A DNA stretch of 64,000 nucleotides, taken from NCBI GenBank assembly GCA_037388505.1, contig JARRKC010000012.1, forward strand, positions 32,870 through 96,869, in the 5' to 3' direction. The translations under genes and the position numbers were made by a program. Of this stretch, positions 51,097 through 60,123 are shown one piece after another. The notes under the pieces are model-generated. The model was not told the origin of the DNA. It searched no databases and saw only the letters and a list, made by a program, of their open reading frames with translations. Every line of letters begins with the position of its first letter. The first letter of the stretch is position 1. The stretch comes from JARRKC01 sp037388505. Its GTDB lineage: Bacteria > Acidobacteriota > UBA6911 > RPQK01 > JAPXNP01.

Positions 51097-51717
51097 ATGT
51101 ATTCACGCCAACTGATTCGAATTGGAATCTTCCTTTGTCTTTTTCATTTCTCGAGTGACGTCAATGCCGCCAGCGGGCAGAGCGGAACAAGTCCCGCCGT
51201 TTTCCTGCAGGAATCGGGAACGGAGGCTTACAGGGCGGTTTTCGCTCAATACCTGGCCGTTCTTCCCGATGCCGAGGATCCTTCTCTGAGTGTCGATTGC
51301 GCGATCTCGATCAGCAATGTCTGTGCGGCGCCGTCCGAAGTCGCACCCTTCATCGGGGGATTCCCGTTGGGCGCTCCGGACCGTGGCCGGATCATTATGC
51401 ACCTGTACGGCTCAGACGGAACCCACATCCGCTATGTCACCGGCCCCGATTCCCCCGGAGTCGGTTTGGAGCCCGATGGAGAATTGGCGCCTGGCGGGAC
51501 TTGGCGCGTTCGTCTCGCCGAAGTTCTGGCACACGCGTTGGGAGTGCCGGAGGCGGACGTCAACTTCCAGGGCTACGGCTGGATTCTCTCGGGTTTCGAC
51601 TGTCTGGCCGGGACTTACAACAATACGGTCTTCGGTGTCGGCTTTACGCAGTCCTACGAGATGGTTCCGGCGATGGGCCAGGGAGGATTCTTCGGCGGCG
51701 TGATGATTCCGCACTAG
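51097..51717 (+). CDS. secreted protein, member B of a two-member paralogous family
   Basis: The start at ATG 51097 (GGGAG 12 bases upstream) gives 206 residues with a signal peptide (LIRIGIFLCLFHFSSDVNAA). ATG 51076 and TTG 51013 are alternatives. The mature part matches member A at 46683-47276 in order: VFLQESGTEAY, AISISNVCAAPSEV, VGLEPDGELAPGGTWRVRL, FQGYGWILSGFDCLAGTYNN and QSYEM, then a Gly-rich end. No known family is recognised. The shared elements suggest one fold with variable loops. A GAGATTTTCGATTTG repeat follows eight bases after its stop. Confidence 0.7.
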   Translation: MYSRQLIRIGIFLCLFHFSSDVNAASGQSGTSPAVFLQESGTEAYRAVFAQYLAVLPDAEDPSLSVDCAISISNVCAAPSEVAPFIGGFPLGAPDRGRIIMHLYGSDGTHIRYVTGPDSPGVGLEPDGELAPGGTWRVRLAEVLAHALGVPEADVNFQGYGWILSGFDCLAGTYNNTVFGVGFTQSYEMVPAMGQGGFFGGVMIPH

Positions 51718-52060
51718 AGAATTTGAGATTTTCGATTTGGGAAGCCGGTAGCTGGAAAACCGGAGAGCGGAGACAAGCGGTCAGAACGCGAATGCAATGA
51801 GCGACCCCCTGGACGCCACAGCGGAGAGTTCCAAGGGCGCGTTGCCCAAATGGTCTCAGTCCCGGTTTGGTTTGAAGCTCGGCAAGAGTGGAAAGCCTCG
51901 GCAACTATTCCACGCAAAGTACGCCAAGGATTTCTTTGTTTTGGAGCCCTTGGCGTCCGTGACGGCTTTGCGTGAGATCGGATCTGCAAATCTCGACGGA
52001 CGAGTACCAAGGTCGAGGGGGGTCCGAAGGATTTCGGCAACACGCCCCGCAAATTGAAAA
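51718..52060. repeat. repeat island between convergent genes
   Basis: The left edge is ATTTGAGATTTTCGATTTG and the right edge, including the last codons of the next gene, is its inverted relative CAAATTGAAAATCACAAATC. Inside, CACGCAAAGTACGCCAAGGA (51911-51930) and a CTTGGCG...CTTTGCGTG stretch (51949-51974) form another inverted pair. A patch with CCGGAGAGCGGAGAC lies near 51760. No gene is seen. Confidence 0.65.
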
Positions 52061-52999
52061 TCACAAATCGGAAATCTCTCCCGATGCCCAGTCGGGCTCC
52101 CGACTTGCCTTGAGACCGGCGCGGAACCCTCGAGCCCACGATGTCAGCGCGAGCAACATCAATGGCGAGAGCGCTATCGCTTCGGGTAAGTTCCGAGGCC
52201 GGGCGCGACATGCACGGAGGACGATCAGCGGGGTGCGATAAAGGGGCAGGATGAGCGCGGCCGAGGGAACATAGCCCAAGTGTCCTCCCCGGAGAATCGG
52301 CTGCTCTTTTCGCACCCGGCCACCCCAGTAGCCGAGGTGATAGAGATGTCGCAGCGCCTCGTTCCAGTGTGACCGATGAAAGTGCATAATGCCGGTCGAG
52401 CCGTCCCAAAAGGCATGCCGCTGCGCTCCTTCCAGCAGGTGGTGGAAGAAAAGGCGATCTTCCGAGGCAGGAACGTGCTCGGGGAAACCACCCGTCGCCA
52501 GGAACTCATCCCTTCGCAACAGGAGATTCGAACTGGACAGGAACCTTCGGGAGCCACTCGGAGTACCCGGTAGGAATTCCGAGAACTCGGTCCAGTGAAG
52601 AATGCGGGAAGCGAGGGTGCCAGGGTTGGCATTCTCGACATACCCGCCGGCCGCGACGGTCTCGTTCGACTCATCCAGACGTTTGCGCAGGGTCGGCAGC
52701 CAGCTCGGTCGCAGCACGGCATCGGCATCCACAAAGGCCAGAAGATCCCCATCCCCCCGGCTTGCTCCGAGGTTTCGGGCTGCTCCCGCCCACAGCCGTC
52801 GACCGGGGCGCAGCAGACGGACGCCGGGGAAATGTGTATTCACCCAGTCCGATACGCTCTCTTCCGAGGAGTCGACAAGTATGATCTCCGGATCCGAACA
52901 GTGTTCCTGAGCAAAAATCGAGCGCAGGGTGAAGCCGACAGTCCGCAGATTGCGGTAGCACGGAACCACGAAGCTGACCGAAGCCCCGTCGGAAACCAT
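52061..52999 (-). CDS. family 2 glycosyltransferase
   Basis: The 312-residue protein has GT2 motifs SVSFVVPCYRNLRTVGFTLR, ILVDSSEES, the metal site LLAFVDADAVLRPSWL and a ggFPEHVPASEDRLFFHHL acceptor-side segment (ED motif). A C-terminal hydrophobic region follows (ALILPLYRTPLIVL). It is the last gene of the minus-strand glycan operon. The stop of the preceding gene directly precedes its ATG. The final residues EISDL and the TGA are written by the GAGATTTCCGATTTG repeat motif of the next island, so the original C-terminus may have been altered. Confidence 0.88.
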   Translation of the reverse strand: MVSDGASVSFVVPCYRNLRTVGFTLRSIFAQEHCSDPEIILVDSSEESVSDWVNTHFPGVRLLRPGRRLWAGAARNLGASRGDGDLLAFVDADAVLRPSWLPTLRKRLDESNETVAAGGYVENANPGTLASRILHWTEFSEFLPGTPSGSRRFLSSSNLLLRRDEFLATGGFPEHVPASEDRLFFHHLLEGAQRHAFWDGSTGIMHFHRSHWNEALRHLYHLGYWGGRVRKEQPILRGGHLGYVPSAALILPLYRTPLIVLRACRARPRNLPEAIALSPLMLLALTSWARGFRAGLKASREPDWASGEISDL

Positions 53000-53902
53000 T
53001 TAGACCGTACTCCCCGATTTGGCGGTGAGATCCAATTGCGAGCCGTCGACGACGCCGCGAATCAGGGGCTGCAGGCGACTCCAGCGGAGACTGATGGCGT
53101 TGAAGATGATGCTGGCCAGGAACGTGATCAGGAAATAGCTCCATCGAACCCAGGACACCCGATGCTTGCGTAGAAACAGTACGGCGTTACGCCGTGTCCA
53201 GTAGATCTTCTGAGAAGGGTCTTTACGCGTCGAGTGACCGCCGACGTGGAAGGCTCGAGCGCAGGGGCAGAAGAATGAGGGCAGGCCTGACAGTTGGACG
53301 CGATACAGAAAATCGACTTCTTCGTGGTACATGAAGAAGCGTTCATCGAAGAAACCGCAGCGCTCGAAGACCGAGCGGTGAATGAGCAGGGCCGATCCCA
53401 GCAGCAGGGGTACCTGTCGGGTTCCGCTCCAGCGCGCATCATCGAGAGCATTCTTGGCGGTGAAGTGAGCCAGGACATGGCTGTGTGTCAGCCATCCCCA
53501 CGCGGCCTCGAGATGAGTGGGTGCAGCAGCCCGCAAGACCTTCGGACCGTAGACGCCGGGACCATGTCGCAACGCCGCGTCTACGAGCCGTGCAACGGTG
53601 TCTTTCGCTAAGAGGATGTCGTTGTTCAGGACCAGAAAATACTCAGGGCAACGGGAACTCGAAAGGCGTGAGCGTACAATGGCATTGATCGCCGCGCCGT
53701 AGCCGCGGTTCGAATCCAGGCAGAGAACCTCGTCGCAGGCGCCTTCCAGGCCCTTAGCCGAGTCGTCGCTCGAGTCGTTGTCGACGACGACCACCTCCAG
53801 CGCAGGAAAATGACTGGCGCGAAGCGCTGCGAGGGTCGGAAGCAGCACCTCGGCTCCATTCCAATTCACGCAAACGGCTAGAACTTTCGGAGTTGTCGCC
53901 AT
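53000..53902 (-). CDS. family 2 glycosyltransferase (rhamnosyltransferase-like)
   Basis: Started at ATG 53902, the product has 300 residues. Motifs: VLAVCVNWNGAEVLLPTLAA, VVVDNDSSDDS, NRGYGAAINAIV, the metal site YFLVLNNDILLAKD and FFDERFFMYHEEVDFLYRV. A C-terminal segment (SYFLITFLASIIFNAISL) may bind the membrane. The NRGYG and YHEEVDF pattern is shared with rhamnosyltransferases, which would fit dTDP-rhamnose made with rfbA and rfbB, but specificity cannot be read from sequence. A longer frame to 54127 lies within the upstream gene. Confidence 0.87.
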   Translation of the reverse strand: MATTPKVLAVCVNWNGAEVLLPTLAALRASHFPALEVVVVDNDSSDDSAKGLEGACDEVLCLDSNRGYGAAINAIVRSRLSSSRCPEYFLVLNNDILLAKDTVARLVDAALRHGPGVYGPKVLRAAAPTHLEAAWGWLTHSHVLAHFTAKNALDDARWSGTRQVPLLLGSALLIHRSVFERCGFFDERFFMYHEEVDFLYRVQLSGLPSFFCPCARAFHVGGHSTRKDPSQKIYWTRRNAVLFLRKHRVSWVRWSYFLITFLASIIFNAISLRWSRLQPLIRGVVDGSQLDLTAKSGSTV

Positions 53903-54855
53903 AGCTCCCGAATACTGATTGTACGGGACCGGCGCATTCGACGCCGTTTTCCAATCGCCGTGGGCGTCTGAACCACACCCGCCGCAAGCCCGCGCAGGAA
54001 GTCTGCAGTGTATCCCGCCTTGAGCAGATGAAACAGAAAGCTCCGGCCCCAACCCAAAGTCAACCAGGGGAGGTGCTGGAGCAGTTGGTAGGTCACCATG
54101 AGTTGCCAACGATTGCGTGTGATCCAATAGACGCGGTCACGCGTGTAGATCCCTGAGCGGGGGCGCTTCGCCGTTCCCTGCGACCGTCGTCCCGGATCGG
54201 ATCCGGCCTCAATGTGATAGACGATCGCTTGCGGCAGGTACAAACAGCGAAAGCCGTGCAGGCGGGCGCGCAGGTTCAGTTCCACGTCCTCCAAGTACGT
54301 GAAATAGCTCTCGTCGAACCGACCGATCTCCCGGAACATGCTCATGCGATAGAATGCGGCTCCCGCGCTTGCCCCGAAAACCTCTTCCTCGTCGGGGTAC
54401 CGATCGATCGGCTCGCCGAGCCCCCGCTTGGTGGGAAGCCCCGCCTTTCCGTAGCAGTCGCCGGCGCTGTCCAGATGCGTGCGGTCGGAGAAATCCACCA
54501 TCCGCGAAGCGAAGATCGAGAACTCGGGGCAGCGTTCGGCCGCCTCGAGGCCCCTTTCAACCCAGGCCGGATCGGCCTCGGTGTCATTGTTCAACAAGGC
54601 TGTCAGAGAGGTCGTGACCTTGCCGAGGCCTGCATTGACCGCGCCCGCAAACCCGACGTTCCGACCCAGTGGGAGCGCCGTCATCTCCGGGAATTCGTCC
54701 TCGAGCATGGCCAGGGTTCCGTCCGTCGAGCCGTTGTCGACGACCAGAACCTTGGCAGGGACGGTCTGGCTGCGCAGCGATCGCAGACAGTGGGCCAGGA
54801 GATCGCGGCGGTTCCAGGTTGGAATGATGACGGTGATTTCTTCAGCCTGTTTCAC
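53878..54855 (-). CDS. family 2 glycosyltransferase
   Basis: The GTG start at 54855 overlaps the previous stop (GTGA) and gives 325 residues. Motifs: ITVIIPTWNRRDLLAHCLRS, LVVDNGSTDGT, RNVGFAGAVNAGL, LTALLNNDTEADPAWVERG and FDESYFTYLEDVELNLRARL. The C-terminal third is basic with amphipathic helices. Its end overlaps the next gene by 25 bases. Acceptor and donor are unknown, and membership in the glycan operon is clear from overlaps. Confidence 0.87.
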   Translation of the reverse strand: MKQAEEITVIIPTWNRRDLLAHCLRSLRSQTVPAKVLVVDNGSTDGTLAMLEDEFPEMTALPLGRNVGFAGAVNAGLGKVTTSLTALLNNDTEADPAWVERGLEAAERCPEFSIFASRMVDFSDRTHLDSAGDCYGKAGLPTKRGLGEPIDRYPDEEEVFGASAGAAFYRMSMFREIGRFDESYFTYLEDVELNLRARLHGFRCLYLPQAIVYHIEAGSDPGRRSQGTAKRPRSGIYTRDRVYWITRNRWQLMVTYQLLQHLPWLTLGWGRSFLFHLLKAGYTADFLRGLAAGVVQTPTAIGKRRRMRRSRTISIRELWRQLRKF

Positions 54856-55799
54856 GGTCGTGGGCTCCGTGAACCGGGATTCGCATTTCCGGGGCGTGCC
54901 TCGATCAGGCCTTGCAGGTAATAGTAGCTCATGAGATCCGGGTAATAGTGCGAGAGATCCGGCCACGACGCCTTCTCAGTGAGGCGACATGCCCAGGAAA
55001 GGAGCCGCATGCGCAGATGGTCACGTCGCCTGTAGCGGGGGATTCGGTCGATGCTCAAGAAGGACGCCATCTCGGGGTGGCGCTCATAGAGCTTCCAGGC
55101 CGAGCGGCCCACCTGCCTCTGGCGCTCCTCGAAATCCTGCATGGAGATCGAATGGTAATGATACGCTCTGGCCTGCGGCGCGTAGATCAACGTCATGCCG
55201 AGTGCCTTCAACCTCAGACTGAGTTCGACGTCCTCCCAGCCGTATTGCTGGAAACCCTCGTCGAAACCGCCCGCCTTGTGGAAGAGTTCTCGCGACAGGG
55301 ACAGGTTGCTCGTATAGAGGAAATTGAAGGGAACATCGGAAGGATCCTCGATGAGGGAGAAGCCGAACTGCCAGCCCTGCTCGCCGATGTAGTCCAGAAA
55401 CCGTGTGCGCCGAAGTAGTGGCGGCCACGTCGTATAGCCGATGACGGCGATCCCAGGGTCCCAGGCGTGGTTTTCGTGGGCGCGCTCGTGCTCGAGCAGA
55501 AAATCTTGGGCAGGCACGATATCGTCGCCCAGGAAGATGAATCTCGCGCCCCTGGAACTCAAGGCTCCGAGATTGCGGGCGGCTCCCTGTTTGCGGTTTG
55601 GCTGATAGAGGTAGTGCAGCGGGACCGGGAAATGCTCCTGAAGGTGCGCGACCGACGGGCCCGTTTGGTCGGAGGAGCCGTCGTCGACGACCACGACCTC
55701 GTAGGCGTCGCGGGGGAAAGACTGGTCTGCGAGCGCACCCAGTGTCTGCAGCAGGGTATCGGCTCGGTTGAAGGTTGGGATGACGACGCTAATCTTCAC
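54852..55799 (-). CDS. family 2 glycosyltransferase
   Basis: The 315-residue protein starts at GTG 55799, which gives VKISVVIPTFNRADTLLQTL directly. It has VVVVDDGSSDQT, the metal site ARFIFLGDDIVPAQDFLLE and a GGFDEGFQQYGWEDVELSLRL motif near residue 190. The GWEDVE motif is typical of chondroitin synthase- and exopolysaccharide-type GT2 enzymes. The end overlaps the next gene by four bases. A frame reaching 55916 would lie inside the upstream gene. Confidence 0.87.
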   Translation of the reverse strand: MKISVVIPTFNRADTLLQTLGALADQSFPRDAYEVVVVDDGSSDQTGPSVAHLQEHFPVPLHYLYQPNRKQGAARNLGALSSRGARFIFLGDDIVPAQDFLLEHERAHENHAWDPGIAVIGYTTWPPLLRRTRFLDYIGEQGWQFGFSLIEDPSDVPFNFLYTSNLSLSRELFHKAGGFDEGFQQYGWEDVELSLRLKALGMTLIYAPQARAYHYHSISMQDFEERQRQVGRSAWKLYERHPEMASFLSIDRIPRYRRRDHLRMRLLSWACRLTEKASWPDLSHYYPDLMSYYYLQGLIEARPGNANPGSRSPRP

Positions 55800-57114
55800 G
55801 GCGCAAGGCCTCCCAGGTCCGCCGTACGGCTGTAGCCAGGCCGCGACTCCGCCAGGTGTCAAGGAAACGTCGCAGGCGGCTGCCCGATTTGGGGAGCGGC
55901 GGATGCTGAGCCGCACACGTGGCCGTCCACTGCAATTGCTTCAGCTCCTCGCGAAGCATCCGAATTCTCTCTGGGGCCGGACTGGGGAACCGTCCTGAGG
56001 ATTCGGCGTAGCTGTCGACATCGAAAAGACGGTCCAGCCCCAGTCCCCTTAAGAGACCGGCCTCGGCCTCGATGTAGTCCGGATCCTCGACGATGGAGCG
56101 CAGCGGATCTCCGAAAAGCCCGATGATCTCCTCGTCGGGCCGTTTTCGGAGGGCTTGAATCTGCCTTCGCTTTTCCATGAGCGCCGGCAGCTGTCCGAGG
56201 ACATCGTCCACGGCCACGAGATGGTTCAGGGCATCCTCGAAGTCCACGTGAAAGGTGGGGTCTCCCGCTTCGGCCCTCATCTCGGACTCGGCCCACAGAT
56301 AGAAGCGCTCCCGGCAGACGCCGGAGAGTCTTACGGCCCGCTTCAAAGCCATCACGACGGCCAGGGGAAGGATCGTCTGGAGTTGGGCATCGGCATAGTT
56401 CTTGATGATCGTCAGCAGGGCGTTACGATGCATTAGATAGCGCAGTTTGGCCGTGCTGTGTGCTCGGAACGTGCCGTGGCCGCGGTGGTAACAAACCGAA
56501 TTCCGGCTGAATCGCACTTCCTCACCGCAGAGCCAGAGTCTCCAACCCAGATCCACGTCTTCGAAAACGGCAAAGAAATCTGCGTCGAAGCCCCCGACCT
56601 TCAGAAAGGCATCCTTGCGGATGAACATGGCTCCTCCGCAGGGGAAGAGGATGCGGCGTCCGGCCGTGACCTCCTCCAGCACGCGGCCGATGTCCTTCTG
56701 AAGGGCATAACCAAGGTACTGGATCGAAGAACCGTTGAAGTCGATCCGGGCACCCTGCCAGTCCAGGATTCGAGATGCCGCGCACGCCGCCCCTTCGAGT
56801 TCCTCGAGGCCCGCCTTGAGCCAGTCTTCGTGACACCGCATGTCATTGTTGATGAAGGCCAAGACAGAACCGCTTGCGGCCTCAGCGGCAATGTTGTTGG
56901 GCTCCGCGAACCCTCGGTTGTGGGAGTTGGCGATCACGCGAACTGCCGGATATTCACGCTTCAGCCAACGGACCGAACCATCCGTGCTGCCGTTGTCCAC
57001 CACAATGATCTCCCTCGGAGTGAGGGGAATCAGGGAGGGCAGGAGTGTTTCCAGATGGTGCCGCCCGTTCCAGTTGATCGTGACGACTGAAGTATCAGAT
57101 GCGGATAGGGACAT
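55789..57114 (-). CDS. family 2 glycosyltransferase with long C-terminal extension
   Basis: ATG 57114 has AGAGGAG two bases upstream and gives 441 residues. The GT2 domain (about 1-280) shows SVVTINWNGRHHLETLLPSL, IIVVDNGSTDGS, HNRGFAEPNNIAA, SVLAFINNDMRCHEDW and ADFFAVFEDVDLGWRLWL. The remaining 160 residues are helical, rich in Arg, Glu and Leu, and do not match the core domain. They may bind a partner. The gene overlaps both neighbours by 11-20 bases. Confidence 0.87.
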   Translation of the reverse strand: MSLSASDTSVVTINWNGRHHLETLLPSLIPLTPREIIVVDNGSTDGSVRWLKREYPAVRVIANSHNRGFAEPNNIAAEAASGSVLAFINNDMRCHEDWLKAGLEELEGAACAASRILDWQGARIDFNGSSIQYLGYALQKDIGRVLEEVTAGRRILFPCGGAMFIRKDAFLKVGGFDADFFAVFEDVDLGWRLWLCGEEVRFSRNSVCYHRGHGTFRAHSTAKLRYLMHRNALLTIIKNYADAQLQTILPLAVVMALKRAVRLSGVCRERFYLWAESEMRAEAGDPTFHVDFEDALNHLVAVDDVLGQLPALMEKRRQIQALRKRPDEEIIGLFGDPLRSIVEDPDYIEAEAGLLRGLGLDRLFDVDSYAESSGRFPSPAPERIRMLREELKQLQWTATCAAQHPPLPKSGSRLRRFLDTWRSRGLATAVRRTWEALRRED

Positions 57115-58072
57115 CGCTCCTCTGCTCAATCAGTCTACTCATTTCTTCGTCGCTGCGGATCCGGGACTCTTGGACGGATCGCCGCAATCGCAACGTCTCC
57201 GAAAGGACCGACAGGTTCCAGGCCAGGTTGCGGATCAGGACCAGCTTTCTGCGCGGAGCCTGGCGAAGGAGCAGGAGTCCTCTCAGCGCGCGCAGGACAT
57301 TGGCGCCTTCATAGTTCTTGAGCATCGACCGGATATTGTTCCGTTCGCCGAGGCGCTCCCGCCACTCGAGGCCTCGCGCGTTGCGGGTAGTGGCGCCGAA
57401 GTGGTGATGGACCACGCCACCGGGCGCGGTCAAAACCCGGTATCCGCGCAGCCACAACCTCCAGCACAAGTCTACGTCTTCGTGGTACATGAAGAACCGG
57501 TCGTCAAAGCCTCCGGTTTCGAGAAACCGCGTCCGTTGAAAGAGCGCGGCCCCAGCAGAGGCAAACAGCACTTCGCTGACCCGGTCGTATTGCCCGCGAT
57601 CAGTCTCGAACATACCACGGTCCCAGGTGTACCCCAGACGATTCATACATCCACCGACGCCGTTCAAGACCCCGGGCCTGTCATACAAGAGCATCTTGGA
57701 TGAGACGGCGGCCACATCCGGGTTCTCGGCGGCCGTGGTCACCAGCGTTTCGAGCCACCCGGCTTCGGCCTTGATGTCGGTGTTCAGGAGTGCCAGAAAC
57801 GGCGAACGGGCGTGCCGAGCCGCCAGGTTTCCCGCCCGGGCAAAGCCGAGGTTCTCCCCGGTTGCCACAATCTCCACGCTGGGAGCCGTCGATCGGACCA
57901 CGTCGAGGCTGTTGTCCCGAGACCCGTTGTCGACCAGGAGGATATGGAATTCGCGGAAGGTCTGGAGTTGGAGGCTCGAGAGCAGTTCTCTCAGGTAGTC
58001 CTGTCCATTGTAGTTGATGATTGCAACGGTGACCTGAGGTACGCGTTCATCCGACCGGCCCCCCTCACTCAC
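57095..58072 (-). CDS. family 2 glycosyltransferase (rhamnosyltransferase-like)
   Basis: GTG 58072 overlaps the previous stop (GTGA) and yields 325 residues. Motifs: VTVAIINYNGQDYLRELLSS, LLVDNGSRDNS, GENLGFARAGNLA, PFLALLNTDIKAEAGWLETL and FDDRFFMYHEDVDLCWRLWL. It is similar in layout to the 53000-53902 protein. A frame reaching 58117 is possible but lies inside the upstream gene. Confidence 0.87.
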   Translation of the reverse strand: MSEGGRSDERVPQVTVAIINYNGQDYLRELLSSLQLQTFREFHILLVDNGSRDNSLDVVRSTAPSVEIVATGENLGFARAGNLAARHARSPFLALLNTDIKAEAGWLETLVTTAAENPDVAAVSSKMLLYDRPGVLNGVGGCMNRLGYTWDRGMFETDRGQYDRVSEVLFASAGAALFQRTRFLETGGFDDRFFMYHEDVDLCWRLWLRGYRVLTAPGGVVHHHFGATTRNARGLEWRERLGERNNIRSMLKNYEGANVLRALRGLLLLRQAPRRKLVLIRNLAWNLSVLSETLRLRRSVQESRIRSDEEMSRLIEQRSDVPIRI

Positions 58073-60123
58073 GATCTCTCCTCGCCCTTTTCTCGCGGCC
58101 TCTTCTTCTCTCTCCATCGCTGCCTGGCCAATACATGCAGGGGAGTCTCCTTCAACTGGCGGATGAGCGACTCCCGTTCCTCGAGAAGCAGAGCGACGTG
58201 TTCGTCGCGAGCATTGGCCAGAAACTGGGCATCGCTCAACGCCCCTGCTCGGGTTCCGTTGAGGGCCTCGATCCGACGCACCAGAGTCTGGAAGCCCGGT
58301 TGCGCCGCCAAAGGTGGATGATCGGACGGCGGAGAGGAAAGCCGGGTCTGGAGCCGGTCGAGTCCCCGGGCGATCCCGGGCTCGAGCGGCGACTCTCCCT
58401 TATATATAAGGAACAGGTAACGGTAGCAGGGCAGTCCGTGGTCGTGAGGGAAGATCTCCCGGCTGTAGAGTCGATTCAAGTCCCAGGAGGAACGGGCGTC
58501 CCGGATCGAGAACACCAGATAATTCAAGCTCTGCAGTGCGACCCAGTTTTCCAGTGATGCATTGGCAAAGCGCCAGATCCGGTATTGCCGGTCGCCGGCA
58601 AAGCCAGCCACCAGGTCCTGATCAGGAAGACCGAGGGAGCGGTGCTCCGAAAGGAAGACGTGATCCTTCATCAGAGCCGTGGAGAGGAGTTGCTCCGCCT
58701 GTTCGACGTCCGGGCTTCCAAACGGTGCGCCGAGCAAGATCCAGCGTCCGGAAAGTCGGTCCAACTCGCCGACGAATTCTGTGCGGAGGGCAGGAGGGAT
58801 GTGCTCGAGAACGTCCATCGAGACCACCATGTCGAACGAGTGGTCTCCGAAAGGATGGTCGAGGGCGTCACAGGGAACATGGTCCGGCTGGTCGCACTGG
58901 CGGGAGTCGGACGACAAGACCCGCGAGCGAACGGCGTTGCCGAAGAAATCGAAAGACGTTGCCCAATGGCCGTTTGATTCTCCGATGCATCCGCCGACAT
59001 CGAGCAGGCCGACAGGACGTACCAGATTGACGACCTCAGCCGCGCACTGGTACCTCTGATAGATATCGAAGGGCAGTTGAACGACCAGTTGCGACGACTC
59101 GATCGGACGGGCCTGGATCTCCACGTCGGAAATGAACGTCCCAGGGGCACCCGGGAAGAGATCGAAGAACAGATGGTGACCTCCGGAGGGGACCAGGACT
59201 TCGTCGAGCGTGATCGAATACTCGCGCTTCTCGGAATTGAGATAGAGCTCTCGCAGGACCCAGTCGTCGAATCTCAATCGAAGGGTGGAGAAGCCGCCAG
59301 CTGTCCGAACGCTCAGCCGAATACGGGCCGCTCGCGGCTGTACATCTTCGTTGAGGACGTAGAGGGATGCTCCGTTTTCGGCAAGGACCCGCGCGCCGTC
59401 TCGCAGGGCGCCCCAGCCCCAGCGGGGAATCGCCGTCACCTCGCGGGATCGGACGATGTCCTCCTGGAGCGAGAAGTAGTCGTGCCGGAACTTCCTGGCA
59501 TTTTCGCAGGCCGTTCCATCGTTGCGCCAGGCCAGAAGCTGGAAGTTGAAGGGAACTTCGGAGAACCGAAATTGAACCTCGAGTCCCAGCCGTCGAAGGA
59601 TCGCAATCCAAAAGGACGGCGGCCTTTCAGAGAAATGCGTGGATTCCTCTCGATCGAAGAAGAGAGGGTCTGGAGTCGTGAGAACCAGGAGTCCATCCGT
59701 TTTGAGCAGTCGGACGATGTCTTCGAGGGCGAGTTCCGGGTCGGGAACGTGCTCGATGACATCGAACAAGGTCACGACATCGATCGATCGGTCCGGTAGG
59801 GGAATCCGGCGTGTGTCTGCAAGAATCAAAGGAAGTCGTTCGGCGGGAGCCTGGCTGAGGGCATAAGTGCTGACGTCCAGACCGATCGCCCGATAGCCTC
59901 GTCGGATGGCTTCCGAGACCAGATAGCCGTAGGCACACCCCAGGTCGAGCAGAACGCCGGAGGGCTTGACGGCTTGGATCAGGTCGAGCCATAGCGACCA
60001 GTCAGGATGATCGTTGGGGTAACCCTCTTTAGCGTAGCCGCTGGTCTCGCCGTAGAAATAGGCGCGATCGTAAAGGCGCGACAATTCCGTAGCTCGAGGC
60101 GAATCCTCGCGACGATTCAGCAC
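58069..60123 (-). CDS. fusion of two SAM-dependent methyltransferase domains with a central beta domain
   Basis: From GTG 60123 (GGGGAGAAG just upstream) the product has 684 residues. The same frame is open to 60447, but the extra 108 residues contain repeat-like DNA and are doubtful. The start could also lie between, because GLHGEKHL before the chosen start looks protein-like. Domain 1 (about 50-230) has VLLDLGCAYGYLVSEAIRRG and VVTLFDVIEHVPDPELAL. A beta-sandwich-like middle (about 260-350) includes ARIRLSVRTAGGFSTLRLRF. Domain 2 (about 370-520) has VGLLDVGGCIGESNGHW and FDMVVSMDVLEHIPPALR. The C-terminal 100 residues are helical. It heads the glycan operon. Such multi-domain proteins may cap or terminate polysaccharide chains by methylation, which is an inference. 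Confidence 0.78.
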   Translation of the reverse strand: MLNRREDSPRATELSRLYDRAYFYGETSGYAKEGYPNDHPDWSLWLDLIQAVKPSGVLLDLGCAYGYLVSEAIRRGYRAIGLDVSTYALSQAPAERLPLILADTRRIPLPDRSIDVVTLFDVIEHVPDPELALEDIVRLLKTDGLLVLTTPDPLFFDREESTHFSERPPSFWIAILRRLGLEVQFRFSEVPFNFQLLAWRNDGTACENARKFRHDYFSLQEDIVRSREVTAIPRWGWGALRDGARVLAENGASLYVLNEDVQPRAARIRLSVRTAGGFSTLRLRFDDWVLRELYLNSEKREYSITLDEVLVPSGGHHLFFDLFPGAPGTFISDVEIQARPIESSQLVVQLPFDIYQRYQCAAEVVNLVRPVGLLDVGGCIGESNGHWATSFDFFGNAVRSRVLSSDSRQCDQPDHVPCDALDHPFGDHSFDMVVSMDVLEHIPPALRTEFVGELDRLSGRWILLGAPFGSPDVEQAEQLLSTALMKDHVFLSEHRSLGLPDQDLVAGFAGDRQYRIWRFANASLENWVALQSLNYLVFSIRDARSSWDLNRLYSREIFPHDHGLPCYRYLFLIYKGESPLEPGIARGLDRLQTRLSSPPSDHPPLAAQPGFQTLVRRIEALNGTRAGALSDAQFLANARDEHVALLLEERESLIRQLKETPLHVLARQRWREKKRPREKGEERS

